Shown: positions 1 through 7,144, counted from the first letter of the stretch. The stretch is 42,514 nt of DNA from JAICYJ01 sp963797565 (GCA_963797565.1 CAWCPM010000004.1:1-42514); one strand, 5' to 3'. Translations and numbers: made by a program. The notes: a model not told the origin generated them from the sequence alone.

Positions 1-397
1 TCTGCATCCACAGCTCGTAGTAGCCGCCCTGGGGCGCCGGCGGCAGGCCGTTCACGTGCATCTGGACGTCGCGAACCGGGCCGATGGACGTGCCGATGTC
101 GACGACGGCGCTGGCCGAGGCGGGGCCGTGCAGGTTCACGGAGCGGTCGACGTGGAAGCCGCTGCCGCCCACGCCGATCACCAGCGCGGCCGCGGCCGAG
201 GCGGTGAGGACGGCGGCGGCCAGCACCAGCCGGCCAACCCGGCTGCTGGGCCGCACGACCGACCGGATGTCGACCACGTCGGCCTGTCCCAGCGCCTCGG
301 CGCGGGCGATCTCGTGCAGGTGGTCGGGCGGCGTCGGAGGCGCACCCGCCTCGCGCAGCCGGTCCTCGATCTCGCTGATGTAGCGCTCGTCGCTCAT
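1..397 (-). CDS. anti-sigma factor, RskA/anti-sigma-K type (partial, runs off the left edge)
   Basis: This gene starts with ATG at 397 and runs off the window, so only about 132 N-terminal residues are visible. They begin MSDERYISEIEDRLREAG, a cytoplasmic part with no CHCC zinc-finger motif. One hydrophobic segment follows (about residues 54-72, VGRLVLAAAVLTASAAAALV), and the start of an extracytoplasmic domain ends in GGYYELWMQ. A YxLW-type ending to an early strand is usual in the C-terminal domain of anti-sigma-K factors. Its ATG overlaps the TGA of the upstream ECF sigma gene (ATGA, 394-397), so the two are translationally coupled. The expected role is to hold that sigma factor at the membrane until a periplasmic or redox signal releases it. 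The family call rests on topology, the end motif and the neighbour. Confidence 0.8.
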   Translation of the reverse strand, partial: MSDERYISEIEDRLREAGAPPTPPDHLHEIARAEALGQADVVDIRSVVRPSSRVGRLVLAAAVLTASAAAALVIGVGGSGFHVDRSVNLHGPASASAVVDIGTSIGPVRDVQMHVNGLPPAPQGGYYELWMQ

Positions 398-951
398 GAC
401 ACCACCCGCTCATCGGCAAGCCGCTCGGCCAGTCGCGCGAGGCCGCTGCGGGTGCGCGTCTTGACGGTGCCCAGCGGCAGCGACAGGCGCTCGGCCACCT
501 CGCTCTGGGACAGGCCGCTGAAGTACGCGAGCTCGATCACCTCGCGCTCCCGCTCCGGCAGCGAATCGACGGCGGCGTGCACCTTGAACGCCTCCAGGCC
601 GGCGGCCGTTCGCTCGTCCGGTCCGAGGCCGGGATCGGCCTGGTCGGGGAGGTCACCGACGGCCACGGGCCTACGTGCGCGTAGGGCGTCGGCGGCCGCG
701 TTGCGGGAGATGGCGAACATCCAGCCGGCACCGGAGCCGCGCTCGCGGCGGTAGCCGCGGGCGGCCCGCCAGACCGAGGCAAACGCCTCCTGCACGACGT
801 CCTCGCTGCGGCCGGGGTCGCCGACCATGCGACGCACGACCGCGTACACGGCGCGCGAGTAACGGCGGTAGAGCACCTCGAAAGCCTCGCCGTCACGTCG
901 TTCCGCAACCAGTTCCAGCAGATCCTCGTCGCTCAGAGCGGACAGGTCCAC
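394..951 (-). CDS. ECF-type RNA polymerase sigma factor (SigK/SigL-like)
   Basis: This is a 185-residue sigma-70 family protein of the extracytoplasmic-function group, which recruits RNA polymerase to stress promoters. Region 2 is seen in FEVLYRRYSRAVYAVVRRMV, DVVQEAFASVWR and GWMFAISRNAAADALR. Region 4 is seen in LPEREREVIELAYFSGLSQS followed by AERLSLPLGTVKTRTRSG, a typical helix-turn-helix. The frame stays open upstream to 1368, but that extension is Arg/Pro/Ala-rich and looks noncoding. I place the start at GTG 951 (VDLSALSDEDL) because a TAGGCT -10 box lies exactly 7 nt upstream, suggesting a leaderless mRNA. Its stop overlaps the anti-sigma start, so the two form an operon. Such sigma factors often activate their own promoter, but no second promoter was identified here. 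Confidence 0.9.
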   Translation of the reverse strand: MDLSALSDEDLLELVAERRDGEAFEVLYRRYSRAVYAVVRRMVGDPGRSEDVVQEAFASVWRAARGYRRERGSGAGWMFAISRNAAADALRARRPVAVGDLPDQADPGLGPDERTAAGLEAFKVHAAVDSLPEREREVIELAYFSGLSQSEVAERLSLPLGTVKTRTRSGLARLAERLADERVVS

Positions 952-1339
952 GGCAACCAGCCTACCCGTAACGGGAAGGCCGGCGCTCAGCGGAAGTCCT
1001 CTGGTGGCAACATAGGTCACACCGAGAGTACGCACGTCCCGCGCGCTCGGTTTGCCTCCGTCAGACTCGGACCCGGGCGGCGCCGCCAGATGGGCGGGGC
1101 CTACACCCTCACCTGCGTCGCAGCGCGGCGTCGTCCCAGAACGCCGCGGAGCATGGCAGGTGGGCGACGCCGCCCTGAGCCGCGAGATGCTTCCCTGCCG
1201 GACCACGGGCCCGGACGAACCGGCAAGGCCGGTACGTCGCTGCGATCCGAGGAGCCGGGCAGAAGAGCACGTGTTCACAGCATGCGGCGCAGCGGCGCGC
1301 CGTGCGATCCCCCGAAAGCGTGGGCCTGAGCCAAATCGC
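952..1339. other. 388-bp stretch without a recognisable gene
   Basis: No reading frame here looks coding; the open frames on both strands are of low-complexity Arg/Ala/Pro type. The stretch holds the -10 box of the sigma gene (959-964) and a perfect 6-bp inverted repeat ACCGGC-AAG-GCCGGT at 1219-1233. At its right end it holds most of the hairpin at the end of the CBS gene. I see nothing else in it. Confidence 0.5.
959..964 (-). promoter_or_regulatory. -10 box (TAGGCT) for the ECF sigma gene, leaderless
   Basis: TAGGCT on the minus strand is followed by 7 nt and then GTG 951. At that distance transcription would begin at or within a base or two of the start codon. Confidence 0.55.
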
Positions 1340-1344
1340 TCAGG
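1325..1344 (-). terminator. hairpin at the end of the CBS gene, candidate terminator
   Basis: CCTGAGC at 1325-1331 and GCTCAGG at 1338-1344 form a perfect 7-bp stem with a 6-nt loop. The TGA stop codon of the CBS gene (1340-1342) lies inside the stem. No T-run follows on the minus strand, so this would be a stem-only terminator or RNA stabiliser. Confidence 0.4.
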
Positions 1345-1756
1345 GAAAGTCGCTGCCAACGTGCGCATCTGCCGGCAGCATCTGCAGCCCGGCTCCGACC
1401 AGGTCGCGGATGCTGACGATGCCCACCAGTTGGCCGTCGTCGACCACGGGGATGTGGCGGAACCGCCGCTCGCTCATGATCTGTGCGGCCTCGCTGGGGG
1501 CGTGGTCGGACGGCAGCGTCATCGGGTCGGGGGTCATGTAGGACTGCACCCGGCCCACGTCGGGCTGCTCGCCGTCGGCGACCGCGCGCAGCAGGTCGCG
1601 CTCGGTGAAGATGCCCGCGATGCGACCGCCGTCCACCACCACGGCGGCGCCCACGTTACGGTCACGCATGACCCGCGCCGCCTCCCGGAGCGACGTTTCC
1701 GCCGGGACCGTCAGCACATCGCCGCTGGTCATGAAGTCGCGCAACGTCACTCCCAT
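1340..1756 (-). CDS. tandem CBS-domain protein
   Basis: This 138-residue protein is essentially two CBS domains. The first covers about residues 7-60 (DVLTVPAETSLREAARVMRD ending in GIFTERDLLRAV). The second covers about residues 72-130 (MTPDPMTLPSDHAPSEAAQI, then RHIPVVDDGQLVGIVSIRDL). A CBS pair forms one module that binds adenine nucleotides such as AMP, ATP or SAM and usually acts as an energy sensor for a partner protein. No catalytic domain is attached, so the partner is unknown. The ATG at 1756 has a strong ribosome binding site (AGGGAGGA, 7 nt upstream), which rules out the longer frame. It lies 13 nt downstream of the XRE gene and is probably co-transcribed with it. Confidence 0.88.
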   Translation of the reverse strand: MGVTLRDFMTSGDVLTVPAETSLREAARVMRDRNVGAAVVVDGGRIAGIFTERDLLRAVADGEQPDVGRVQSYMTPDPMTLPSDHAPSEAAQIMSERRFRHIPVVDDGQLVGIVSIRDLVGAGLQMLPADAHVGSDFP

Positions 1757-1769
1757 GGAGCCGTCCTCC

Positions 1770-2099
1770 CTACTCGGTGGTCTCGTCGCGCAGGCGCATC
1801 TCGAGCAGCAGCTCGGCGTCGAGGGCATCCGCGATCCGCATCAAGGTGTCAAGCTTGGGCGGCCGGCCGCCACGCTCGAGGCGGGCGATCGCCGACTGCG
1901 TGGTGCCGCACAGGATCGCGAGCTCCTGCTGGCTCATCCCCCGCTCCTGCCGGTTACGGGCAACCATGCGCCCGACGTCGGCGAAGCGGCGCTCGTGATC
2001 GCGGCCGATCGCCTCCGATCGCTTGCGGATCCCGTCGCGCATCCGCTCGAGCGTCTGGGCGGTCAGTCGCTGCCGCTGGGCGTGGGGCTGGCTCGACAT
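1770..2099 (-). CDS. XRE-family helix-turn-helix regulator
   Basis: This is a 109-residue DNA-binding protein. The Cro/C1-type HTH lies in the second half, about residues 45-100: ARNRQERGMSQQELAILCGT, then TQSAIARLERGGRPPKLDTL and MRIADALDAEL. The first 44 residues are charged and helical (RDGIRKRSEAIGRDHERRF). This layout resembles HigA-type antitoxins and stand-alone XRE regulators. No toxin-like gene adjoins it; the downstream gene encodes CBS domains. The ATG at 2099 has a -10 box 7 nt upstream, and a near-palindrome overlaps that promoter, so autoregulation is likely. The palindrome lies 42 bp from the divergent proB start, so control of proB is possible but unproven. Confidence 0.85.
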   Translation of the reverse strand: MSSQPHAQRQRLTAQTLERMRDGIRKRSEAIGRDHERRFADVGRMVARNRQERGMSQQELAILCGTTQSAIARLERGGRPPKLDTLMRIADALDAELLLEMRLRDETTE

Positions 2100-2106
2100 G
2101 CCTCTT

Positions 2107-2112
2107 AGTCTA
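2107..2112 (-). promoter_or_regulatory. -10 box (TAGACT) for the XRE gene, leaderless
   Basis: TAGACT on the minus strand stands 7 nt before ATG 2099. The bases between are AAGAGGC; an AGAGG lies too close to the ATG to serve as a normal ribosome binding site. Confidence 0.6.
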
Positions 2113-2126
2113 TCGCACGTGCGCTA
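2111..2126. promoter_or_regulatory. 16-bp near-palindrome, candidate operator of the XRE regulator
   Basis: TATCGCACGTGCGCTA is symmetric except for one base pair, with a perfect 10-bp core CGCACGTGCG. It touches the -10 box of the XRE gene and sits between the divergent XRE and proB starts. The heptamer CTATCGC also occurs twice, at 2110-2116 and 2124-2130. Confidence 0.45.
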
Positions 2127-2154
2127 TCGCGCCAGAGCCGGGGCGTGGCGGCCG

Positions 2155-2160
2155 TATCCT
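2155..2160 (+). promoter_or_regulatory. -10 box (TATCCT) for proB, leaderless
   Basis: TATCCT is followed by 7 nt and then ATG 2168. There is no ribosome binding site. Confidence 0.6.
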
Positions 2161-2167
2161 GCCGCGA

Positions 2168-3232
2168 ATGAGCCGCGGCACCGTCGTCGTCAAGATCGGA
2201 TCGAGCACCCTGGTCGATGCCAGGGGGCGCGCCCGCCCGCGGGTATTCGCCCAGGTCGCCGCCGACGTGGCCGCGCTGACCGGCGCCGGCACACCGGTCG
2301 TGCTGGTCAGCTCCGGCGCTATCGCGATGGGCCTGGGCTCGCTCGGACGCGAGCAGCGGTCGCGGCGGCTGCCCGAGCTGCAGGCGGCGTCGGCGATTGG
2401 CCAGTCGCTGCTGTTGCGCCGCTGGGAGGCGGCGCTCGGCCGCAACGATCTGCGCTGCGCCCAGGTGCTGCTGACGGTCGGCGACATCCATCGTCGCGAC
2501 GGATACCTGAACGCACGACGCACGCTGGAGACGCTGCTGCGCTGGGGGAGGGTGCCGGTCGTCAACGAGAACGACTCGACCGCCACCGACGAGATCACGT
2601 TCGGCGACAACGACGCGCTGGCAGCCCAGGTGGCGGTGCTGCTGAAGGCGCGCCTGCTGGTGCTGCTGACCGACATCGACGGTCTGCACGACCGCGATCC
2701 GCGGCGTCCCGGCGCCGTTCCAATCGACGAGGTGGACGACCACCGGCTGCTGGAGCGGCTGGAGCTGGACGGCAGCCGCAGCTCGTGGGGGTCGGGCGGT
2801 ATGCGCTCGAAGCTGGTCGCAGCCGAGATGGCCAGCACCGGCGGGGTGGCCGCCGTGATCGCCTCCGGCCACCGGCCCGGCGCTCTGGCGGCGGCGGCGG
2901 CCGGCGGCGCCGGCGGCACACGCTTCCGGCCCGACCCGCGCCCGCTCTCCGCCTACAAGCTGTGGGTGCGCTACGGCAAGCCGGTGCATGGGCGTCTCGA
3001 GGTGGACGCCGGCGCCAAGCGCGCCGTTGTCGGGAACGGCACCAGCCTGCTGGCGGTCGGCCTGCTGGCGGTGGAGGGCACGTTCGCGGCCGGCGATGCG
3101 GTGCACATCTGCCGGTCGGGCGAGCCGTTCGCCGTGGGCATCTCACGCTACGCGGCCGCCGACCTGCGGCAGTTGGTGGGCACGCGTGGGGTCGATGAAG
3201 CGGTGCACCGCGATAACCTTGTGGTGCTGTGA
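2168..3232 (+). CDS. proB: glutamate 5-kinase
   Basis: This 354-residue enzyme phosphorylates L-glutamate with ATP to gamma-glutamyl phosphate, the first step of proline synthesis in the cytoplasm. An amino-acid-kinase domain fills residues 1 to about 250: VVVKIGSSTLVD at the N-terminus, VLVSSGAIAMG, VPVVNENDST with FGDNDALAA for glutamate and ATP binding, LLTDIDGLHDRDPR, and GSGGMRSKLVAA. A PUA domain follows (about 265-350, RLEVDAGAKRAVVGNGTSLL and VHICRSGEPFAVGISRY), as in full-length bacterial ProB. The ATG at 2168 is set by a -10 box 7 nt upstream. Its TGA overlaps the GTG of proA, so the pair forms a proline operon. Feedback inhibition by proline is usual for the family. Confidence 0.97.
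   Translation: MSRGTVVVKIGSSTLVDARGRARPRVFAQVAADVAALTGAGTPVVLVSSGAIAMGLGSLGREQRSRRLPELQAASAIGQSLLLRRWEAALGRNDLRCAQVLLTVGDIHRRDGYLNARRTLETLLRWGRVPVVNENDSTATDEITFGDNDALAAQVAVLLKARLLVLLTDIDGLHDRDPRRPGAVPIDEVDDHRLLERLELDGSRSSWGSGGMRSKLVAAEMASTGGVAAVIASGHRPGALAAAAAGGAGGTRFRPDPRPLSAYKLWVRYGKPVHGRLEVDAGAKRAVVGNGTSLLAVGLLAVEGTFAAGDAVHICRSGEPFAVGISRYAAADLRQLVGTRGVDEAVHRDNLVVL
3214..3219 (+). promoter_or_regulatory. possible internal -10 box (TAACCT) before proA
   Basis: TAACCT near the end of proB lies 9 nt before the GTG of proA. It fits the local pattern, but proA may simply be read from the proB message. Confidence 0.3.
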
Positions 3233-4431
3233 GCAGCACCATCACATCACCGGGAGTGGCCGCGCGGGCGCGCGAGGCGGCGCGTGCACTGGCGCCGCTC
3301 GGCCGCGCCGACAAGGACCGTGCGCTGGCGGCGGTGGCGGCGGCGATCGGGGAGCGCCGCGCCGAGCTGGTCGCGGCCAACCGGCTCGACCTGGCGGCGG
3401 CCGAGGGCGAGCGCCCGGCGATCCGCGACCGGCTGACCCTGGATGACGCCCGCACCGTTGCGCTTTCCGCGGCCGTGCTCGACATCGCGGCGCTGCCCGA
3501 CCCGGCCGGCGCGGTGCTGCGCTCCCAGACGCTGGAGAACGGCCTGCGCCTGACCAAGCTGCGCGTACCGCTCGGCGTCGTGCTGATCGTGTACGAGGCC
3601 CGGCCGAACGTGACCGTGGACGCGGCCATGCTATGCCTGAAGGCCGGCAACGCCTGCATCCTGCGCGGCTCGCGCCTGGCCGAGCACACCAACCGCGCGC
3701 TGGCCGAGCTGATGCGCGAGACGCTGTCCGCCGCCGGGCTGCCGGCCGACGCCGTGCAGCTGCTGGGCACCGACCGCGCCGAGCTGAACGCCCTGTTGGC
3801 CGATCCCACCGCGGCCGACGTGGTGATCCCCCGCGGCGGTGAGGAGCTGAAGAAGTTCCTGCTCGAGACGTCGCGGATCCCGGTGCTGGCTGCTGCCGGC
3901 GGCAACTGCCATGTCTACGTCGACGCCGCGGCCGACCCGGCCAAGGCGATTGCCATCACGGTCAACGCCAAGGTGCAGCGGCCGGGAGTGTGCAACGCCG
4001 CCGAGACGGTGCTGGTGCACCGCGACCAGGAGCAGCTGGTCGGCCCGCTGACCGAGGCGCTGGCGGCGGAGGGCGTCGAGGTACTGGACGGCGAGTCCGC
4101 CTGGGCGACCGAGTTCCTCGACATGAAGATCGCGCTGCGGGTTGTCGACGACCTCGATCAGGCGCTCGAGCACATCGACCGCTACGGCACAGGGCACTCC
4201 GAGGCGATCGTGACCGAGGACGCCGCCGCAGCCGAGCGCTTCACGCGTGAGGTCGACGCGGCCGCGGTCTACGTAAACGCGTCCACCCGCTTCACCGACG
4301 GCGCGGTGTACGGCATGGGCGCCGAGATCGGCATCTCCACCAACCGGCTGCACGCGCGCGGCCCGTTGGGGCTGGAGGAGCTCACCACCACCAAGTACGT
4401 CGTGGTCGGCGACGGTCAAATCCGCCTCTGA
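3229..4431 (+). CDS. proA: gamma-glutamyl phosphate reductase
   Basis: This 400-residue member of the aldehyde dehydrogenase superfamily uses NADPH to reduce gamma-glutamyl phosphate to glutamate semialdehyde, the second step of proline synthesis. Family stretches include LRVPLGVVLIVYEARPNVTV, LKAGNACILRGSRLAEHTN, VVIPRGGEELKKFL and NAKVQRPGVCNAAETVLVH. That last one carries the catalytic Cys. The end reads YGMGAEIGISTNRLHARGP. The length matches the family. The start GTG 3229 overlaps the proB TGA (GTGA), so the unstable acyl phosphate made by ProB can be passed on by a co-produced partner. Confidence 0.97.
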   Translation: MSSTITSPGVAARAREAARALAPLGRADKDRALAAVAAAIGERRAELVAANRLDLAAAEGERPAIRDRLTLDDARTVALSAAVLDIAALPDPAGAVLRSQTLENGLRLTKLRVPLGVVLIVYEARPNVTVDAAMLCLKAGNACILRGSRLAEHTNRALAELMRETLSAAGLPADAVQLLGTDRAELNALLADPTAADVVIPRGGEELKKFLLETSRIPVLAAAGGNCHVYVDAAADPAKAIAITVNAKVQRPGVCNAAETVLVHRDQEQLVGPLTEALAAEGVEVLDGESAWATEFLDMKIALRVVDDLDQALEHIDRYGTGHSEAIVTEDAAAAERFTREVDAAAVYVNASTRFTDGAVYGMGAEIGISTNRLHARGPLGLEELTTTKYVVVGDGQIRL

Positions 4432-4472
4432 GCGCCGCAACCCGTGCGGGCAACCGGCCGTCTTACGCCACA

Positions 4473-5705
4473 ATGCGGCGTGCGGTAATCACCGGCCTGG
4501 GTGCGGTCACCCCGGTCGGCAACGACGTCCCCTCCACCTGGGCGAACCTGGTGGCTGGCGTCAGCGGCGTCGAGGTGATCAGCAACTTCGACGCCAGCGA
4601 GTACCCCGTCAACATCGCTGCGCAGGTGAAGGACTTCGACCCGACACTGGCGATGTCCGTCAAGGAGGCGCGCAAGACCGGCCCCAACGTGCACTTCGGG
4701 GTGGGCGCGGCGATGGAGGCCGCACGCGACTCGGGGCTCACGGACATCGACCCGTCGCGGGCCGGGGTGATCATCGGGAGCGCGGTGGGCGGGCTGCCGC
4801 AGGTGCTCGAGCAGCAGAAGGTGCTCGAGGAGCGCGGACGCGAGCGGGTTTCGCCGCACTGGCTGCCGAACATGCTGGTCGACACCACCACCAGCCACGT
4901 GGCCACGCTCCTGGGCTGGCGCGGTCCCAACTACGCGATCGTATCGGCGTGTGCGAGCGGGTCGAACGCGATCGGGGATGCCGCGGAGGTGGTCAAACGC
5001 GGGCAGGCGGACGCGATCCTGGCCGGTGGCACCGAGTCGGCGATCGTGCCGCTGATCCTGGCCGGGTTCTGCTCGATGCGGGCGCTGGCGGCCGGACGCG
5101 ATGACCCGGCCGCCGCTTCGCGGCCGTTCGACGCAACCCGGTCGGGCTTCGTGATGGCCGAGGGCGCGGCCGTGGTGATGGTGGAGGAGCTCGAGCACGC
5201 GCTGCGGCGCGACGCAAAGATCTACTGCGAGGTGGCCGGCTACGGCGCCTCGAACGACGCCTTCCACGTGGCCACACCGCATCCCGAGTCGGTGGGCGTG
5301 ATCGAGATGATGCGGGCGGCGCTGGACAGCTCCGGCGTGGCGCCGGAGGAGGTCGACTACGTCAACGCGCATGGCACCAGCACGCCGTACAACGACGCGG
5401 CCGAGACGCTGGCGATCAAGACCGTGTTCGGAGGCCACGCCTACGAGATGGCGGTGTCGTCGATCAAGTCGATGATCGGGCACCTGTTCGGGGCGGCCGG
5501 CGCGATCGAGGCGCTGGCCTCAGCCCTCACGATCCACCACGGCGTGATCCCGCCCACGATCAACTACCGCACGCCCGACCCGGAGTGCGACCTCGACTAC
5601 GTGCCGAACGAGGCGCGCAAGGCGGACGTGCGGGTGGCGTTGTCGAACTCGATGGGTCTGGGCGGCCACAACGGCTGCGTGATCCTGAAGCGCTACGAGG
5701 CCTGA
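4473..5705 (+). CDS. fabF: beta-ketoacyl-ACP synthase II
   Basis: This 410-residue thiolase-fold enzyme condenses malonyl-ACP with a growing acyl-ACP in type II fatty acid synthesis. It starts RRAVITGLGAVTPVGNDV. The active-site Cys lies in VSACASGSNA, and the two catalytic His lie in VNAHGTSTPYNDAAET and SIKSMIGHLFGAAGA. The C-terminal ALSNSMGLGGHNGCVILKRY is the usual FabF ending. It stands alone: no acpP, fabD, fabG or fabH adjoins it, so a stand-alone or secondary ketosynthase is possible. It lies 41 nt after proA. No convincing TAnnnT box or ribosome binding site precedes the ATG, but the N-terminus aligns with the family, so the start is secure. Confidence 0.94.
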   Translation: MRRAVITGLGAVTPVGNDVPSTWANLVAGVSGVEVISNFDASEYPVNIAAQVKDFDPTLAMSVKEARKTGPNVHFGVGAAMEAARDSGLTDIDPSRAGVIIGSAVGGLPQVLEQQKVLEERGRERVSPHWLPNMLVDTTTSHVATLLGWRGPNYAIVSACASGSNAIGDAAEVVKRGQADAILAGGTESAIVPLILAGFCSMRALAAGRDDPAAASRPFDATRSGFVMAEGAAVVMVEELEHALRRDAKIYCEVAGYGASNDAFHVATPHPESVGVIEMMRAALDSSGVAPEEVDYVNAHGTSTPYNDAAETLAIKTVFGGHAYEMAVSSIKSMIGHLFGAAGAIEALASALTIHHGVIPPTINYRTPDPECDLDYVPNEARKADVRVALSNSMGLGGHNGCVILKRYEA

Positions 5706-6033
5706 TCCGCGCCACGAGGGGTTGTTGTGACCGGCGCGTGACAGCCAATCGTGCAACGAACCTCACGCCGCCGTGACAGCCCCATCGCCACGCTTCACGA
5801 CTCGCACCCCCGCTCCGTCACCAACATCACGGCCCTGGCCCTGTTACCGCGCAGCCATGCGGACGCGCATCACCGTGCGGTAACGACCTGCAACGATCCC
5901 GTGCCGGACAACTCTCGCCGGGCGAGTCGGGGTTTGACACCGTTAAGAACGCGACGGACGTTGCACGGCCAACGGGGCGGCGTGACCCACGTTGCGAGGA
6001 CGTGACAAACCCGTCACCGGCGGGCTGACCCCT
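5706..6033. other. 328-bp intergenic region rich in GTGAC pentamers
   Basis: This gap lies between the convergent fabF and clpP genes and has no plausible gene. It contains seven GTGAC/GTCAC pentamers, including two copies of CGTGACAGCC (5737-5746 and 5772-5781) and GTGAC-AAACCC-GTCAC near 6001-6016. A 13-bp perfect inverted repeat CTCGCC-G-GGCGAG at 5914-5926 could end fabF transcription. A consensus TTGACA -35 hexamer at 5934-5939 has no good -10 partner and no gene in front of it. Confidence 0.5.
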
Positions 6034-6657
6034 CTAGCCGGCCAGCCCCGCGGCGCGCTTGCCGTTGCTCAACCGCAGGTCCATCACCCGGTCGATCAGC
6101 CCGTACTCCTTTGCCTGCTCGGCGTCCATGAAGTTGTCGCGCTGGGTGTCATCGTGGATCCGCTCCGGCGTGTGGCCGGTGTCCGACGCCAGCATCTCCT
6201 CCATCCGCTTCTGCAGCGACAGGATCTCCCGGGCTCGGATCTCGACGTCGGTGGCCTGACCCTCGAAGCCCGACGTGTGGCCCTGGTGGATCATGATCTT
6301 CGAGTTGGGCAGCGCGATCCGCTTGCCCTTGGCGCCGCCCGCCAGCAGGATCGCCCCCATCGACATGGCCATCCCGAAGCAGATCGTCTGCACGTCGGAT
6401 CGCACGTAGCGCATGGTGTCGTAGATGGCCAGCCCGGCGTAGACGTCGCCTCCCGGCGAGTTGATGTAGAGGCTGATGTCCTTCTCCGGTTCGTCGGACT
6501 CGAGGTGGATCATCTGGGCCACGATCAGGTTCGCCACCTCCGATGTGACCGGCGTGCCCAGGAAGATGATGCGGTCGTTCAGGAGCCGCGAGTAGATGTC
6601 GAACGAGCGCTCGCCGCGGCCGGTCTGTTCGATCACCATGGGAATCACGGGGGACAT
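6034..6657 (-). CDS. clpP: ATP-dependent Clp protease proteolytic subunit
   Basis: This 207-residue serine peptidase forms the tetradecameric chamber that degrades proteins fed by ClpX or ClpC. The catalytic Ser lies in CFGMAMSMGAILL (about residue 99), the His in KIMIHQ (about 124) and the Asp in DTQRDNFM (about 174). SLYINSPGGDVYAG is the substrate-binding strand. The start MSPVIPMVIEQTGRGERSFD is chosen because AGGAGG stands 6 nt upstream of ATG 6657; two earlier in-frame ATGs lack this. No clpX or second clpP adjoins it. A TAGCAT -10 box at 6695-6700 gives a leader of about 30 nt. One of two GCAAC-N6-GTTGC operators covers the predicted transcription start, which suggests control by the divergent ArsR regulator. 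Confidence 0.95.
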   Translation of the reverse strand: MSPVIPMVIEQTGRGERSFDIYSRLLNDRIIFLGTPVTSEVANLIVAQMIHLESDEPEKDISLYINSPGGDVYAGLAIYDTMRYVRSDVQTICFGMAMSMGAILLAGGAKGKRIALPNSKIMIHQGHTSGFEGQATDVEIRAREILSLQKRMEEMLASDTGHTPERIHDDTQRDNFMDAEQAKEYGLIDRVMDLRLSNGKRAAGLAG

Positions 6658-6676
6658 CGCCTGCCTCCTGTATAGT

Positions 6677-6692
6677 GCAACCAATGAGTTGC
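6677..6692. promoter_or_regulatory. operator copy 1, GCAAC-N6-GTTGC
   Basis: GCAAC at 6677-6681 and GTTGC at 6688-6692 flank six bases (CAATGA). This copy overlaps the predicted transcription start and early leader of clpP. Confidence 0.6.
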
Positions 6693-6694
6693 GC

Positions 6695-6700
6695 ATGCTA
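6695..6700 (-). promoter_or_regulatory. candidate -10 box (TAGCAT) for clpP
   Basis: TAGCAT on the minus strand lies 37 nt before ATG 6657. The resulting leader would carry the AGGAGG ribosome binding site and operator copy 1. Confidence 0.4.
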
Positions 6701-6719
6701 GCGTGGCTGCCACAGATCC

Positions 6720-6735
6720 GCAACCTTTAGGTTGC
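6720..6735. promoter_or_regulatory. operator copy 2, GCAAC-N6-GTTGC
   Basis: GCAACC-TTTA-GGTTGC is a perfect 6-bp inverted repeat and has the same half-sites and spacing as copy 1. The two centres are 43 bp apart, about four helical turns. It contains the probable -10 box of the SRPBCC-ArsR operon. Confidence 0.65.
6728..6733 (+). promoter_or_regulatory. candidate -10 box (TAGGTT) of the SRPBCC-ArsR operon
   Basis: TAGGTT lies inside operator copy 2, so a bound repressor would block it. Transcription would start near 6740, just before the GAGGAGGA ribosome binding site at 6741-6748. Confidence 0.4.
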
Positions 6736-6751
6736 ACGTCGAGGAGGAGCG

Positions 6752-7144
6752 ATGTCGGACGAAGGCACGGTCGAACGAGAGATCACCGTCCCGGTCGACC
6801 CCGAGCGGGCCTGGCAGCTGGTGACCGAGCCCGAGCACCTCGAGCAGTGGTTCGCGGAACGGGTCGAGCTCGACCCCACCCCCGGCGCGCCGGTGCGCGT
6901 GGTCGGAGACGACGGCGGCGAACGCCACGGCGTGGTCGAGGAGGTGGACGCGCCGCACCGGCTGCGATTCGTCTGGTACGCCCCACCGGACGGGCCGCCA
7001 TCGACGGTCGAGATCGAGGTCACCCCGGAGCACGACGGATCGCGCATCTCGGTGATCGAGCGCGAGCTGATCACGGTCGATGCCTTCTCCGACCTGCTGA
7101 CGGGCCCGTCGCATCGCACCGACCTGCAGGCGCTGGCGGCATGA
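6752..7144 (+). CDS. SRPBCC/AHSA1 (START-fold) domain protein
   Basis: This 130-residue single-domain protein opens with TVEREITVPVDPERAWQLVT and EPEHLEQWF, the usual start of the AHSA1-like SRPBCC fold. VGDDGGERHGVVEEVDAPHR, LRFVWY and STVEIEVTPEHDGSRISVIE follow. The fold has a deep cavity for a hydrophobic ligand or a chaperone partner; no particular ligand can be read from the sequence. A good ribosome binding site (GAGGAGGA) precedes ATG 6752. Its TGA overlaps the ATG of an ArsR regulator (ATGA). SRPBCC-ArsR pairs are a common bacterial arrangement in which the regulator controls its own operon. Confidence 0.88.
   Translation: MSDEGTVEREITVPVDPERAWQLVTEPEHLEQWFAERVELDPTPGAPVRVVGDDGGERHGVVEEVDAPHRLRFVWYAPPDGPPSTVEIEVTPEHDGSRISVIERELITVDAFSDLLTGPSHRTDLQALAA

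Noticed and set aside
952..1368. N-terminal extension of the ECF sigma factor
   Set aside because: It has no family similarity and low-complexity composition, and the GTG at 951 has a properly spaced -10 box.
1770..2099. Toxin-antitoxin pair formed by the XRE and CBS genes
   Set aside because: The downstream protein is clearly two CBS domains, not a HigB-like or other toxin, so I do not call a toxin-antitoxin system.
1052..3232. Long open frame that would make proB a 726-residue protein
   Set aside because: The first 370 residues are Arg/Ala/His-rich read-through of the antisense of the CBS and XRE genes. proB has its own -10 box and the normal N-terminus at 2168.
5934..5939. TTGACA as the start of a small RNA gene in the gap after fabF
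   Set aside because: No acceptable -10 box follows at 16-18 nt and no terminator-bounded transcript can be drawn.
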